A DNA stretch of 18,156 nucleotides from SZUA-442 sp035461905 (GCA_035461905.1 DATHUV010000094.1:1-18156); one strand, 5' to 3'. Shown: positions 1-6,854, counted from the stretch's first letter. Notes: generated by a model not told the origin, from the sequence alone. Made by a program: numbers and translations.

Positions 1-706
1 CGACGATTCCCGCATTGTTCCGCAACTCGGCTGGCACCACCTCGGCGCGCGTGTCGAGGTGGTGCGCGATCTCCTCGAAGCGCTTGGAGATGCCGCCACC
101 GAAGACGATCGTCTTCGGAGAGAGGATGAGATCGATGTACCTGAGGAGCTCGTTGACCCGTTCCGCCCACCAGTCGATCTGGTCGTGATCCCTGTCGACG
201 AGCCGCCCAGCCGCATAATGCTCTGCCTCCATACCTTTGAACTCGAGGTGGCCGAGCTCCGCATTCGGGACGAGCTTTCCGTCATTGAGGATGGCCGAAC
301 CGATGCCGGTCCCGAAGGTGAGGACGATGCACACACCGTTGTGGCCCCGTGCCGCGCCGTAGCGTGCTTCCGCGAGGCCCGCAGCGTCCGCGTCGTTGAG
401 AACGGTGACCTGTCGTCCCAGTCGCTGTCTGAGGCCGCTCGCTGCGTCGAATCCGATCCACGACTTGTCGATGTTGGCTGCGGACCATACGACGCCGTCC
501 ATGACGACGCTCGGAACCGTGACACCGATGGGGCCCGACCACTCGTGGAATCGGACGACTTCTTCCACGGTCTCCATCAGGGCCTGTGGCGTCGATGGCT
601 GGGGTGTGGGGATGCGGTGGCGCTCGGCGGACAACTTCCCCGTCGCGAGGTCGACGGGTGCACCCTTGATGCCCGATCCGCCGATGTCGATTCCCAGGGC
701 GTCCAC
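1..706 (-). CDS. ppgK: Polyphosphate glucokinase, ROK family (3' end beyond window)
   Basis: The product phosphorylates glucose using inorganic polyphosphate (often ATP too), feeding glycolysis in the cytosol. The frame opens with a GTG at 706 and stays open to base 2, giving 235 residues and lacking the last few. Visible motifs are the N-terminal phosphate-binding DIGGSGIKG, the NDADAAG segment (about residue 100) and LTFGTGIGSA (about 130), followed by a GHLEFKG stretch; this combination is typical of actinobacterial PpgK, usually about 250-270 residues. A GGGGAG ribosome-binding site lies in the last codons of the upstream gene and only 3 nt separate that stop from this start, so the two are co-transcribed. 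ROK glucokinase using ATP alone is the alternative; overall similarity favours the polyphosphate enzyme. Confidence 0.93.
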   Translation of the reverse strand, partial: MDALGIDIGGSGIKGAPVDLATGKLSAERHRIPTPQPSTPQALMETVEEVVRFHEWSGPIGVTVPSVVMDGVVWSAANIDKSWIGFDAASGLRQRLGRQVTVLNDADAAGLAEARYGAARGHNGVCIVLTFGTGIGSAILNDGKLVPNAELGHLEFKGMEAEHYAAGRLVDRDHDQIDWWAERVNELLRYIDLILSPKTIVFGGGISKRFEEIAHHLDTRAEVVPAELRNNAGIV

Positions 707-709
707 CGA

Positions 710-1288
710 TCACACTCCCCTTCTCACGAGTTCCACGATGTCCTCAGCATATTGGTCGCGCCGTTCCCAGACCTCGTCGGTGACCGCCAACTGGATCCCG
801 CCCGGCAGTTCGATGAGATGGGTTGGCAGGACCGGATCGGCGGATGGCCACTCATCCGAGAAGGTGAGGAGCCGATCGCGAGGGATTCCCGGTGTGAGAA
901 CCACCCCACACGGCGCGAGAGCTCCTCCGGCCGGGACGACCCCTCGATGCTGTTCGAGTTGTCTGAGCAGGTGGTCAAGCCATCGGCGGCGCTCCTCGTG
1001 ATCGGCTTGTACGGAGGCTTTCACGGGGTGCACGTCACCGACGGAAGGGGCTGGTGCGAGGTCTCCGTACCACATGACGATGTCGGCCTCGACACCCTCC
1101 TCGCAGACACCGAGGCGGTTGGGCCACTCCCGAACCCTGCGGGAACCCTTCGGAACCAGCGCGTCGACAGGGTGCCCAGCAACGTGTGGCACCTCGGAAA
1201 CAGTGCCATCGCCCACGATGCGTCCCACGAGGCTCATCGTCTCGCTCCAGGCGAGACGCGAGACGGCGAACCACGTGGCAGTCGTCAC
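710..1288 (-). CDS. Hypothetical protein between gcvT and ppgK
   Basis: I do not recognise this 192-residue protein. The frame is open further upstream, but that part would overlap the end of gcvT by about 90 nt. The GTG at 1288 has a GAGG five bases before it and begins 8 nt after the gcvT stop, so I chose it. No signal peptide, membrane segment or repeat is evident. The first half carries Gly/Val-rich strand-like stretches; a WYGDLAP segment sits mid-protein, followed by a charged helix-like stretch (EERRRWLDHLLRQLEQH), and the C-terminus ends in a helix-like VWERRDQYAEDIVELVRR. Its position suggests an operon role with gcvT or ppgK, but no function can be assigned. Codon use and GC match its neighbours. 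Confidence 0.7.
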   Translation of the reverse strand: MTTATWFAVSRLAWSETMSLVGRIVGDGTVSEVPHVAGHPVDALVPKGSRRVREWPNRLGVCEEGVEADIVMWYGDLAPAPSVGDVHPVKASVQADHEERRRWLDHLLRQLEQHRGVVPAGGALAPCGVVLTPGIPRDRLLTFSDEWPSADPVLPTHLIELPGGIQLAVTDEVWERRDQYAEDIVELVRRGV

Positions 1289-1295
1289 ACCTACC

Positions 1296-2348
1296 TCACG
1301 GACGATCGATGAAGGGAAGCTCGACGACCGTGCCGACCACCCCTTCGCCCCGGATCTCCACGCCGACCGTGGTGTCGGGCTCAACTGGCGGCTCCATGTA
1401 GGCCAAACCGATCCCGTGACCGAGCGTCGGCGAGAAGTTCCCCGATGTCACGACTCCCCGACTCCCATCCGCTTCGACGGCGTAGCCGGCGCGTGGAATG
1501 GCTCGTCCGGGCGTGGTGAATGCCGCGAGCCTGCGCGTGACGCCTGAGGAACGCTGTCGCTCGAGGGCCTGCTTGCCGACGAAGTCGTGGTCCCAAGCGA
1601 CCACCCATTCGAGACCCGCCTCGAGGGGCGTCGTTTCCTCGTCGAGGTCGTTGCCCCACAACGGATACCCCATCTCCAGGCGCAACGTGTCGCGCGCACC
1701 GAGGCCACAGGGCTCCGCCCCCGCGCCGACGATGGCGTCCCAAAGAGCGGTCGCCGACCCGCCGTCGACGGCGACCTCGAACCCTCGTTCACCTGTGTAC
1801 CCGGTGCCGGCCATCGTGATCTCACGACCACCGAAGGATCGCGTTGTGACCCGGAAGCGGCCTGGCACGGAGCCGAACAGGCTTTCGCCGGTGCGAATCG
1901 CCTGGGGACCCTGCACGGCGAAGAGCGCAGTCTTCATCCTGATGTCGGTGATCGTGACGTCAGGAGGCGCTGCCTCGCTGAACCGGTCAACGATCTCGTC
2001 GGAGTTCGTCCCGTTGGGCATCACCCATAGGCGGTCTTCGCTCAGGTACCAGACGATGATGTCGTCCTCCACCCCGCCCGAGGCGTTGAGCGCCATGGTG
2101 TATTGGGCGCGACCAGGTTCCACCCGTCGGATGTCGTTGCAGAGCTGACCCGAGACGACATCGACTGCTCCGGGACCGGCGACCTCGAAGCGCCCGAGGT
2201 GCGACACGTCGAAGAGTCCGACATCCGTTCGCACCGTGTTGTGTTCCGCCAGGACACCTGTGTACTGGACTGGCATCTGCCATCCGCCGAAGTCGGTGAA
2301 GCGTGCGCCTGCCGCCTCGTGGCTGTCGTGGATCGGGGACTGGGGCAT
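1296..2348 (-). CDS. gcvT: Aminomethyltransferase (glycine cleavage system T protein)
   Basis: GcvT transfers the methylene group from aminomethyl-lipoyl-GcvH to tetrahydrofolate and releases ammonia. The 350-residue product has the usual N-terminal layout: FTDFGGWQMPVQY (17-29), GLFDVSH (44-50) for folate-domain packing, and GGVEDDIIV (91-99), which holds the conserved Asp of the active site. The C-terminal barrel contains TGYTGERGFE and GLGARDTLRLE. I chose the ATG at 2348 because GAGGTG lies five bases upstream and homologues begin just before the His/Gly-rich segment; the frame itself is open about 190 nt further. No gcvP is present here and gcvH lies 4.5 kb away in another part of the same-strand run, so the complex is assembled from dispersed genes. 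No glycine riboswitch is visible in the 38-nt gap before the gene. Confidence 0.93.
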   Translation of the reverse strand: MPQSPIHDSHEAAGARFTDFGGWQMPVQYTGVLAEHNTVRTDVGLFDVSHLGRFEVAGPGAVDVVSGQLCNDIRRVEPGRAQYTMALNASGGVEDDIIVWYLSEDRLWVMPNGTNSDEIVDRFSEAAPPDVTITDIRMKTALFAVQGPQAIRTGESLFGSVPGRFRVTTRSFGGREITMAGTGYTGERGFEVAVDGGSATALWDAIVGAGAEPCGLGARDTLRLEMGYPLWGNDLDEETTPLEAGLEWVVAWDHDFVGKQALERQRSSGVTRRLAAFTTPGRAIPRAGYAVEADGSRGVVTSGNFSPTLGHGIGLAYMEPPVEPDTTVGVEIRGEGVVGTVVELPFIDRP

Positions 2349-2386
2349 GTGCCACCTCGCGGCTGTCGGCGGATCGCTTGATGCCC

Positions 2387-2830
2387 TCAGCCTACGTCGG
2401 AAGCGATTCCGAGGTCGATGACCTCGGGTGGGCCGGGGATGCGAGTCGGTGCCGCGGACTCCACAGAGGAGTCGGGTTCCTCGAGACCGTACTTGACGAG
2501 CAGGTGGAGGTAGTCCCTCTGGTAGAAGACCTTGCACCTCACATCCGGATACAGCTCGCGGAGGCGCTTGACCTTCTTGTTCTTCTTCGTCACCAGCTTC
2601 TGGCTCATCGTGGTGATCTCGATGTAGACGTCGTCGTCAGGCAGGTAGAAGTCGGGCCGGAAGTACTTCAGTGGCTCTCCGGCGTCATCCCACTCGATGG
2701 CGAAGGCGCGAGGTTCATAGGACCATTCGATGCCATAGAAGTCGAGTAGCCTCGCGAACTCGCGCTCGCTGTTGTGAGCGAAGTCCGTGGTAGCGGCTGG
2801 TGCCGGACCGAAGAGGTCGTCGTGCGTCAG
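2387..2830 (-). CDS. Small PD-(D/E)XK nuclease-fold protein with a probable CTG start
   Basis: The 147-residue product resembles a short restriction-endonuclease-like family. An N-terminal helix has NSEREFARLLDFYGI (20-34), then RPDFYLP (58-64) and VYIEITT (68-74), matching the D...E-x-x strand order of the PD-(D/E)XK core, although the usual Lys after the Glu is Thr73 here; a basic stretch KKNKKVKRLRE follows (82-92), then VFYQRDYLHLLVKYG. The first ATG in frame (2608) would delete the whole core. Between the in-frame stop at 2896-2894 and that ATG there is no ATG, GTG or TTG, so the only common-type candidate is CTG at 2830-2828. It overlaps the stop of the upstream merR as CTGA and has GGAGG ten bases before it. 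Function unknown; a DNA-processing or regulatory role is only inferred from the fold. Confidence 0.72.
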   Translation of the reverse strand: MTHDDLFGPAPAATTDFAHNSEREFARLLDFYGIEWSYEPRAFAIEWDDAGEPLKYFRPDFYLPDDDVYIEITTMSQKLVTKKNKKVKRLRELYPDVRCKVFYQRDYLHLLVKYGLEEPDSSVESAAPTRIPGPPEVIDLGIASDVG

Positions 2831-3321
2831 ATTCCCGTCGCCTCCGAGAGGGTGCCAGTGCCCGATTCCGATTCGGCCTGGTCGGGGAAGAGTCTAAAGA
2901 TCTCTCCGCGAACCTCGTCGTGAACCGGCCTCACCGCGATCCCGAACACACCTTGGCCCTTCCGGAGGAGATCGACGACCTCCTCCGGGCTGCGAGCCGC
3001 GTAAATCGTCGTCCCATCGGAGAGCAGCGTGATGTCCTGCTCCCGCCAGTCGGGGCCGACTTCCTCCTCGAGCTGGTCGAATGCCTGACGAATCTTGTGG
3101 AGACTCGTCCCCGCGTCCTTGAGTCGCTTGATCACACGCAGAGTCACGATGTCCTGGAACGTGTAGAGGCGCTGGGTTCCCGACCCGGTTGCCGTCTGCA
3201 TGGAGGGACCGAGAAGGCCAGTCCGATCCCAGTAGTCGAGCTGTCGATACGTGATGCCGACGATCGCGCATACCTGTGGCGAGCGGAAGCCAAGTGCTGC
3301 GTCGGTGTGTGTTCGTGTCAT
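2827..3321 (-). CDS. MerR-family regulator, Rv1830/ResR (McdR) type
   Basis: A 164-residue transcription regulator. An N-terminal MerR helix-turn-helix covers about residues 10-75, with ITYRQLDYWDRTGLL and RLYTFQDIVTLRVIKRL; then a coiled-coil-like helix and a C-terminal region containing LLSDGTTIYAARSPEEVVDLL and KGQGVFGIAV. This C-terminal signature is typical of the second MerR gene downstream of the bifunctional-nuclease gene in actinobacteria (Rv1830 in Mycobacterium, linked to cell division control). The ATG at 3321 has GAGGAG ten bases upstream; a GTG at 3339 lacks a ribosome-binding site. It heads a transcription unit preceded by a good promoter at 3401-3429, and its stop overlaps the next gene. 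It probably acts as a dimer and may control its own promoter. Confidence 0.88.
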   Translation of the reverse strand: MTRTHTDAALGFRSPQVCAIVGITYRQLDYWDRTGLLGPSMQTATGSGTQRLYTFQDIVTLRVIKRLKDAGTSLHKIRQAFDQLEEEVGPDWREQDITLLSDGTTIYAARSPEEVVDLLRKGQGVFGIAVRPVHDEVRGEIFRLFPDQAESESGTGTLSEATGI

Positions 3322-3400
3322 GTCCTCGCGTCTCCTCACCCAGACCGGTCACGCGGACCGTTACGCTGTCGTAATTCCGCCCGTTGAACTACATCGATGC

Positions 3401-3429
3401 AAGTTACGCACCCGGCCGTCGCATGTCAA
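3401..3429 (-). promoter_or_regulatory. Sigma-70-type promoter of the merR-nuclease-gcvT-ppgK unit
   Basis: On the minus strand a perfect TTGACA (3429-3424) is followed by a 17-base spacer and TAACTT (3406-3401), which fits TAnnnT. The predicted transcript would begin near 3394 and have a leader of about 75 nt before the merR ATG. It is the best promoter match I found in the window. Confidence 0.7.
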
Positions 3430-3440
3430 CGTTCGACGTT
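3428..3440. promoter_or_regulatory. Palindrome AACGT-TCG-ACGTT overlapping the -35 box
   Basis: Perfect 5-bp arms separated by 3 bp overlap the upstream edge of the -35 element of the merR promoter. Its position suits a repressor or activator operator, possibly autoregulatory. MerR proteins more often bind between -35 and -10, so the binder is uncertain. Confidence 0.35.
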
Positions 3441-3478
3441 CCATCACTGCCTCGAGAGGGGATGAGGCTGTCACGACC

Positions 3479-3495
3479 GGCGCGTGAGCGCCCGG
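3479..3495 (-). terminator. GC-rich stem-loop just after the bfn stop
   Basis: GGCGC-GTGA-GCGCC forms a short hairpin (longer with one bulge) about 7 nt beyond the bfn stop codon. There is no T-run after it on the minus strand, so it could be an attenuating or mRNA-end structure rather than a full intrinsic terminator. Confidence 0.3.
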
Positions 3496-3501
3496 CGTGG
3501 A

Positions 3502-3999
3502 TCACTGGTTGCTTCCGCCTGCGAAGTCCTCCGGGTCGATGTCGTCGAGGAACTCCCGGAACCGTTCGATCTCGTCCTCTGCGGATTCATCCGAGATCTG
3601 GACCCCGGCCTCGTCGAGGACGGATCGTTCTGCGAACAGCGGCGCATCGACCCGCACCGCGAGTGCGACGGCGTCCGACGGCCTCGACGAGATCACTCGA
3701 TCCTCCCCGCCAACGGTGAGGGTGAGATCCGCGTAGAAGGTCCCGCCGCGAAGTTCCGTCACCACGACATCCTTCACTGTTGCCCCCAGGCGCGAGACGA
3801 CCGTGGCGAGGAGATCGTGCGTCAGTGGGCGTTCTGGCTGCATTCCGTCGCGTGCGAGTGCGATCGACGTCGCCTCGGGCGTGTTGATCCATATCGGCAG
3901 GTAACGCTGACCGTCGCGCTCCTTGAGAAGCAGTATCGGTGTGTTCGTCGGGAGTTCGACTCGTATGCCGATGAGGTCGAGGGGGATCCTGTCGGTCAT
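3502..3999 (-). CDS. Bifunctional nuclease family protein (DUF151)
   Basis: A 165-residue protein of the BFN/DUF151 family, equivalent in position to Rv1829. The family core spans about residues 5-140: PILLLKERDGQRYLPIWI near the start, the EATSIALARDG segment, RPLTHDLLATVVSRLGA in the middle and SSRPSDAVALAVRVDAPLF toward the end. The C-terminus is an acidic tail rich in Asp/Glu. Plant members have been reported to have RNase/DNase activity; the bacterial role is not settled. The ATG overlaps the stop of the HPRT-like gene as ATGA, so translation is probably coupled. The downstream MerR gene has its own promoter, which makes this the likely last gene of the garA-ftsR-dac-hpt unit. Confidence 0.9.
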   Translation of the reverse strand: MTDRIPLDLIGIRVELPTNTPILLLKERDGQRYLPIWINTPEATSIALARDGMQPERPLTHDLLATVVSRLGATVKDVVVTELRGGTFYADLTLTVGGEDRVISSRPSDAVALAVRVDAPLFAERSVLDEAGVQISDESAEDEIERFREFLDDIDPEDFAGGSNQ

Positions 4000-4595
4000 G
4001 GCTTCACCCTATCACCGGCTCCTGGCGAGGATCCCCGGCCGAACACGATGGGTTCGAGCGAGTTGGGGTTCTCCGTGAAGTCGACCATGTCGAGAACCGC
4101 CCATACGGAGTCGAGGTTGCGGTATCGGCCGCGGTGGTCGAGCCCGTAACCGAGAAGGTACTCGTCTCCCACCTCGAATCCCCGGTACTCGATGTCGACA
4201 TCCACGATCCGGCGCGGAACCTTGTCGAGAAGCGCCACGGTCCGGACGCTTGCGACACCGCGTGCCTGGATCATCTTGCGGATGGTCGAGAGGGTGAGCC
4301 CGGTGTCGACCATGTGCATGGCGAGGAGGACGTGCCTGTCCTCGAGGGGAACGGATACGTCCATCGCGATCGAAACCCTCCCGTCGTGGCCGAAGCGTGT
4401 GAGGGAGAGGAACTCGGGCGTATAGGTGAGGGGGAGCTCGTCCATGAGGTCCTTCATGAAGAGCAGTGAGCCCTTGAGGATCCCGATGACCACGACGTCG
4501 TCGCCTTCGTAGTCGTTCGTGATCTCCTCACCCATTTCGGCGATGCGCCGCTGGATGGTCTCCGCATCGATGGCCTGGGTGAATCCCAGCTTCAC
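3996..4595 (-). CDS. Hypoxanthine phosphoribosyltransferase-like protein with altered PRPP motif
   Basis: A 199-residue type I phosphoribosyltransferase of the HPRT family (hypoxanthine or guanine plus PRPP to IMP/GMP). The pyrophosphate loop ILKGSLLFMKDL (39-50) is present, as are the purine-side Lys in LLDKVPRR (122-129) and the closing YGLDHRGRYRNL (150-161). However, the PRPP motif reads VLLAMHMVDTG (89-99). Canonical enzymes have Glu-Asp four and three residues before the catalytic Asp; here these are Met93 and His94, while Asp97-Thr-Gly remains. The region before it (LSLTRFGHDG) also departs from the usual SSYGSG pattern. It starts at GTG 4595, one base after the carboxypeptidase stop. 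It may be an inactive, regulatory or altered-substrate paralogue; the fold assignment is firm, the activity is not. Confidence 0.85.
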   Translation of the reverse strand: MKLGFTQAIDAETIQRRIAEMGEEITNDYEGDDVVVIGILKGSLLFMKDLMDELPLTYTPEFLSLTRFGHDGRVSIAMDVSVPLEDRHVLLAMHMVDTGLTLSTIRKMIQARGVASVRTVALLDKVPRRIVDVDIEYRGFEVGDEYLLGYGLDHRGRYRNLDSVWAVLDMVDFTENPNSLEPIVFGRGSSPGAGDRVKP

Positions 4596-4596
4596 G

Positions 4597-5640
4597 TCAA
4601 CCGCCCGCGATGCCAGGGATGGCGTCGCGGATCCAGCGGGCGATCATCTCTGCCTTGGGGAGATCCTCCAGAGATGATGTGTTCCATCGACCATCTGCGA
4701 GCCGCGCCATCGCCCGCAATCTTCGTTCATGGCTGTCGGTGAGGTCGAGGTCCGGGGTGGGTGCCCCTCCCCCACCCTCCTCGCTGTACAGGGGGCGGAG
4801 CCATCGGTCGGAGATCGAGTTCGTCTCGTACGCCCACTCGACGAGCTCTCGGGTATCGACGAAGTGATCGTCCGCGTGCATGACCACCGAGTAGATCGGG
4901 CGCCCCGAGCGTTCGGTCACGCCCAACAGGACCTTGTCGGCCCACGGAGTGTCGCCGGTCTTGAGGCCGATCGCACCGGGGAAGGACCCGACGAGCCTGT
5001 TCGTGTTGGTGAACGACCTGACGTTTCCGTTCGAGTCCGGCGGCATGGTGACCGACTTGATGCGCCCTAGGCGGTTGATGTCGGGGTATTCACGGGATGC
5101 GATGATGAGCGTCAGGAGGTCGTTTGCCGTGGAGAAGTGGTCCTCAGCATCGAGACCCGCCGGGTTCGCGAAACGTGTATCGGTCATGCCGAGCTCGACG
5201 GCCTTGTCGTTCATCATGTCGACGAACGCGGCAGTGGATTGGCCGCCGACGTGTTGGGCGATGGCGAAAGCCGCATCGTTGCCTGAGCGGATCATCATCG
5301 CGATGAGCAGATCTCCGATGGTCCACTGCTCTCCGGGGGTGAGCGCAGCCGTCGAACCGCGGATGCCGGACACGAAATCGGGGATCGTGACCAGCTCGGA
5401 CAGGTCGGCATTCTCGAGGACGACGATCGCCGTCATGACCTTGGTGACGGACGCCATCGGGGCACGGACATCGGCGTTCCAAGAGGCGAGGACCACCTCA
5501 TCGAGCGCGTCGTAGACGATCCACCGTTCGGCGCTGACGCTCGGCGGTGGAGGGACGTCGCTCGCGATGGGTGTTGCCGAGGGTGTCGGATTCACCAGCA
5601 TGGAGGCGACCAGTGTGATGGACGCAAGTGAGGCAATCAT
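4597..5640 (-). CDS. D-alanyl-D-alanine carboxypeptidase (penicillin-binding protein, S11 family)
   Basis: A 347-residue low-molecular-mass PBP that trims the terminal D-Ala of peptidoglycan stem peptides outside the membrane. All three catalytic motifs are present: SVTK (64-67, Ser64 nucleophile), SGN (119-121) and KTG (227-229). A short hydrophobic N-terminus (about residues 2-19) followed by a Pro/Ser-rich linker looks like a signal peptide or an uncleaved anchor. The tail after the peptidase domain (about 285-347) is polar with no C-terminal membrane helix. The ATG shares bases with the ftsR stop (TGATG), and the HPRT-like gene follows after one base. It sits inside a block that lacks this gene in mycobacteria (ftsR directly before the Rv1829 homologue), so the dac-hpt pair looks like a lineage-specific insertion into the operon. 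Confidence 0.92.
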   Translation of the reverse strand: MIASLASITLVASMLVNPTPSATPIASDVPPPPSVSAERWIVYDALDEVVLASWNADVRAPMASVTKVMTAIVVLENADLSELVTIPDFVSGIRGSTAALTPGEQWTIGDLLIAMMIRSGNDAAFAIAQHVGGQSTAAFVDMMNDKAVELGMTDTRFANPAGLDAEDHFSTANDLLTLIIASREYPDINRLGRIKSVTMPPDSNGNVRSFTNTNRLVGSFPGAIGLKTGDTPWADKVLLGVTERSGRPIYSVVMHADDHFVDTRELVEWAYETNSISDRWLRPLYSEEGGGGAPTPDLDLTDSHERRLRAMARLADGRWNTSSLEDLPKAEMIARWIRDAIPGIAGG

Positions 5641-6359
5641 CAGTGCTCCAGTAGCTTGCGAAGCCTACTGCGCACCATCGTTTCGTGGACTTCGGCCGAG
5701 GCTTGGGCGGTGTCCGAGAGTATCTCCGCCGACTTGCGTTGGTTGTCGGGGTTGCGATGCCTCAGCAGCGGCGCAACGAGCTGCCCGAGGAGTTCGACTT
5801 GGCGATCTGCACCGAGCCTGAGCGTTCGGAGATGTCGGGGCTCGAGACCGCGATTCAGCAACCTGTGCACGGCCCTGGCGATCTGGAGGTCTGCGTCGGT
5901 GAAGCTCAACGAGCCGTCAGGGAGCTCACGCGGTGTCAGGATGCCCTCGTTGATCACAGCGGTGAGCTGGTCGCGCCCGAGGCCCGAGGATCTGCTGATC
6001 TCGGATGTCGTCAGCGACACGCCGCTCGAGGAGAAGTAGGCCTCGGGCGGCGGACCACCTTCCGGAACGATGGGGCTCTCCTCCCCGTGTTCCCATGCGG
6101 TCAATTTCGACTTGATGACCTTCAGGGGCAAGTAGTGGTCGCGTTGTTCCGACAGGACGTACTGGATTCGGTGGATGTCGTCCTCGGAGAACATTCGGTA
6201 CCCCGACGCTGAGCGGTCGGGACGGACAAGGCCCTGTGTCTCGAGAAAGCGGATCTTGGAGACGGTGACATCCGGGAACTCGGGTCGGAGCAGGTTGATG
6301 ACCTCTCCGATCGTGTGCGATGGTCGTGCCGGGGAACCGACGGCGCGCAGCTCAGCCAT
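5640..6359 (-). CDS. ftsR: MerR-family regulator, FtsR (Rv1828) type
   Basis: A 239-residue MerR-type regulator. The winged helix lies near the N-terminus (about 15-75) with HTIGEVINLL, KIRFLETQGLV and SGYRMFSEDDIHRIQYVL. A linker and a second HTH-like region follow (LTTSEISRSSGLGRDQL), then a helical C-terminal domain with LNRGLEPRHLRTLRLGADRQ. This two-part layout is typical of FtsR/Rv1828, which activates ftsZ expression in Corynebacterium. The ATG at 6359 lies 8 nt inside the end of the FHA gene and gives the expected length; an in-frame extension to 6404 would overlap the FHA gene much further. It is the second gene of the garA-ftsR-dac-hpt-bfn chain. Confidence 0.9.
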   Translation of the reverse strand: MAELRAVGSPARPSHTIGEVINLLRPEFPDVTVSKIRFLETQGLVRPDRSASGYRMFSEDDIHRIQYVLSEQRDHYLPLKVIKSKLTAWEHGEESPIVPEGGPPPEAYFSSSGVSLTTSEISRSSGLGRDQLTAVINEGILTPRELPDGSLSFTDADLQIARAVHRLLNRGLEPRHLRTLRLGADRQVELLGQLVAPLLRHRNPDNQRKSAEILSDTAQASAEVHETMVRSRLRKLLEH

Positions 6360-6765
6360 GGCCCTTGGCGACGCGCAGGTGGAACTTCCCGATGAGGAGT
6401 TCATCGCCCTCGAAGAGCCGTCCCGCTTCGTGGCGTCTGCCGTTCACGTAGGTGCCGTTCGTCGAGCCGAGGTCCGTCATCGAGAGCCCATGAGCGTCGA
6501 CCGAGAATCGAGCGTGCTCACGCGATACGGTCACGTCGGCGAGGAAGATGTCACAGTCGCCGCTTCGGCCCGCAACCGTGTTCCCGGGAGAGAGCACGTA
6601 TGTGAGACCCGTTCGGGGGCCCTTCTCGATCGTCAGTGCCCACGCGAACGTCCCGAGGGTGGCCTCGCGGTCTGGTTCGTCCTCGGTGATTCCGTCGGGA
6701 CGCCATGTAACCGTGGGCTCGTGCTCGAGTTCGACGTCGTCGTCGAGGTGTCGGTCGTCGCTCAT
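6352..6765 (-). CDS. garA: FHA-domain protein, GarA/OdhI-like
   Basis: A 137-residue protein with an acidic N-terminal tail and a C-terminal FHA domain (about 42-135). FHA hallmarks are GRSGDCDIFL (66-75), VSREHARF (80-87) and DLGSTNGTYVNG (98-109), which keep the phospho-threonine-binding Arg67, Ser81, His84 and Asn103. GarA/OdhI proteins are phosphorylated in the tail by Ser/Thr kinases and otherwise inhibit 2-oxoglutarate dehydrogenase and glutamate metabolism. The tail has EPTVTWR (16-22) where GarA has ETTSVFR, so only one of the paired threonines is kept in place. No Shine-Dalgarno precedes the ATG; a TACCAT box lies 7 bases upstream, suggesting a leaderless transcript. Upstream in-frame codons reach 6939 but overlap gcvH and carry no family sequence. 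Confidence 0.88.
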   Translation of the reverse strand: MSDDRHLDDDVELEHEPTVTWRPDGITEDEPDREATLGTFAWALTIEKGPRTGLTYVLSPGNTVAGRSGDCDIFLADVTVSREHARFSVDAHGLSMTDLGSTNGTYVNGRRHEAGRLFEGDELLIGKFHLRVAKGHG

Positions 6766-6772
6766 CGGGGCA

Positions 6773-6797
6773 ATGGTACCCGGCAACTCTCGAGTTG
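6773..6797 (-). promoter_or_regulatory. Possible leaderless promoter and palindrome before garA
   Basis: On the minus strand TACCAT (6778-6773) sits exactly 7 bases before the ATG, matching the TAnnnT -10 spacing of leaderless actinobacterial mRNAs. No clear -35 box is seen. A perfect 6-bp inverted repeat CAACTC-TC-GAGTTG (6784-6797) lies in the would-be spacer and could be an operator. Confidence 0.4.
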
Positions 6798-6854
6798 TGG
6801 TTGAACCCTGCAGGGCCTTCGAGGGAACCTGCGCAGAACCGCCGCCCCGCCGGC

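Noticed and set aside
59..1312. 417-codon open frame on the plus strand
   Set aside because: It is antisense to ppgK and the unknown gene; ppgK motifs on the minus strand are unambiguous.
2349..2386. Glycine riboswitch before gcvT
   Set aside because: The gap is only 38 nt and contains no aptamer-like structure; gcvT is an internal operon gene.
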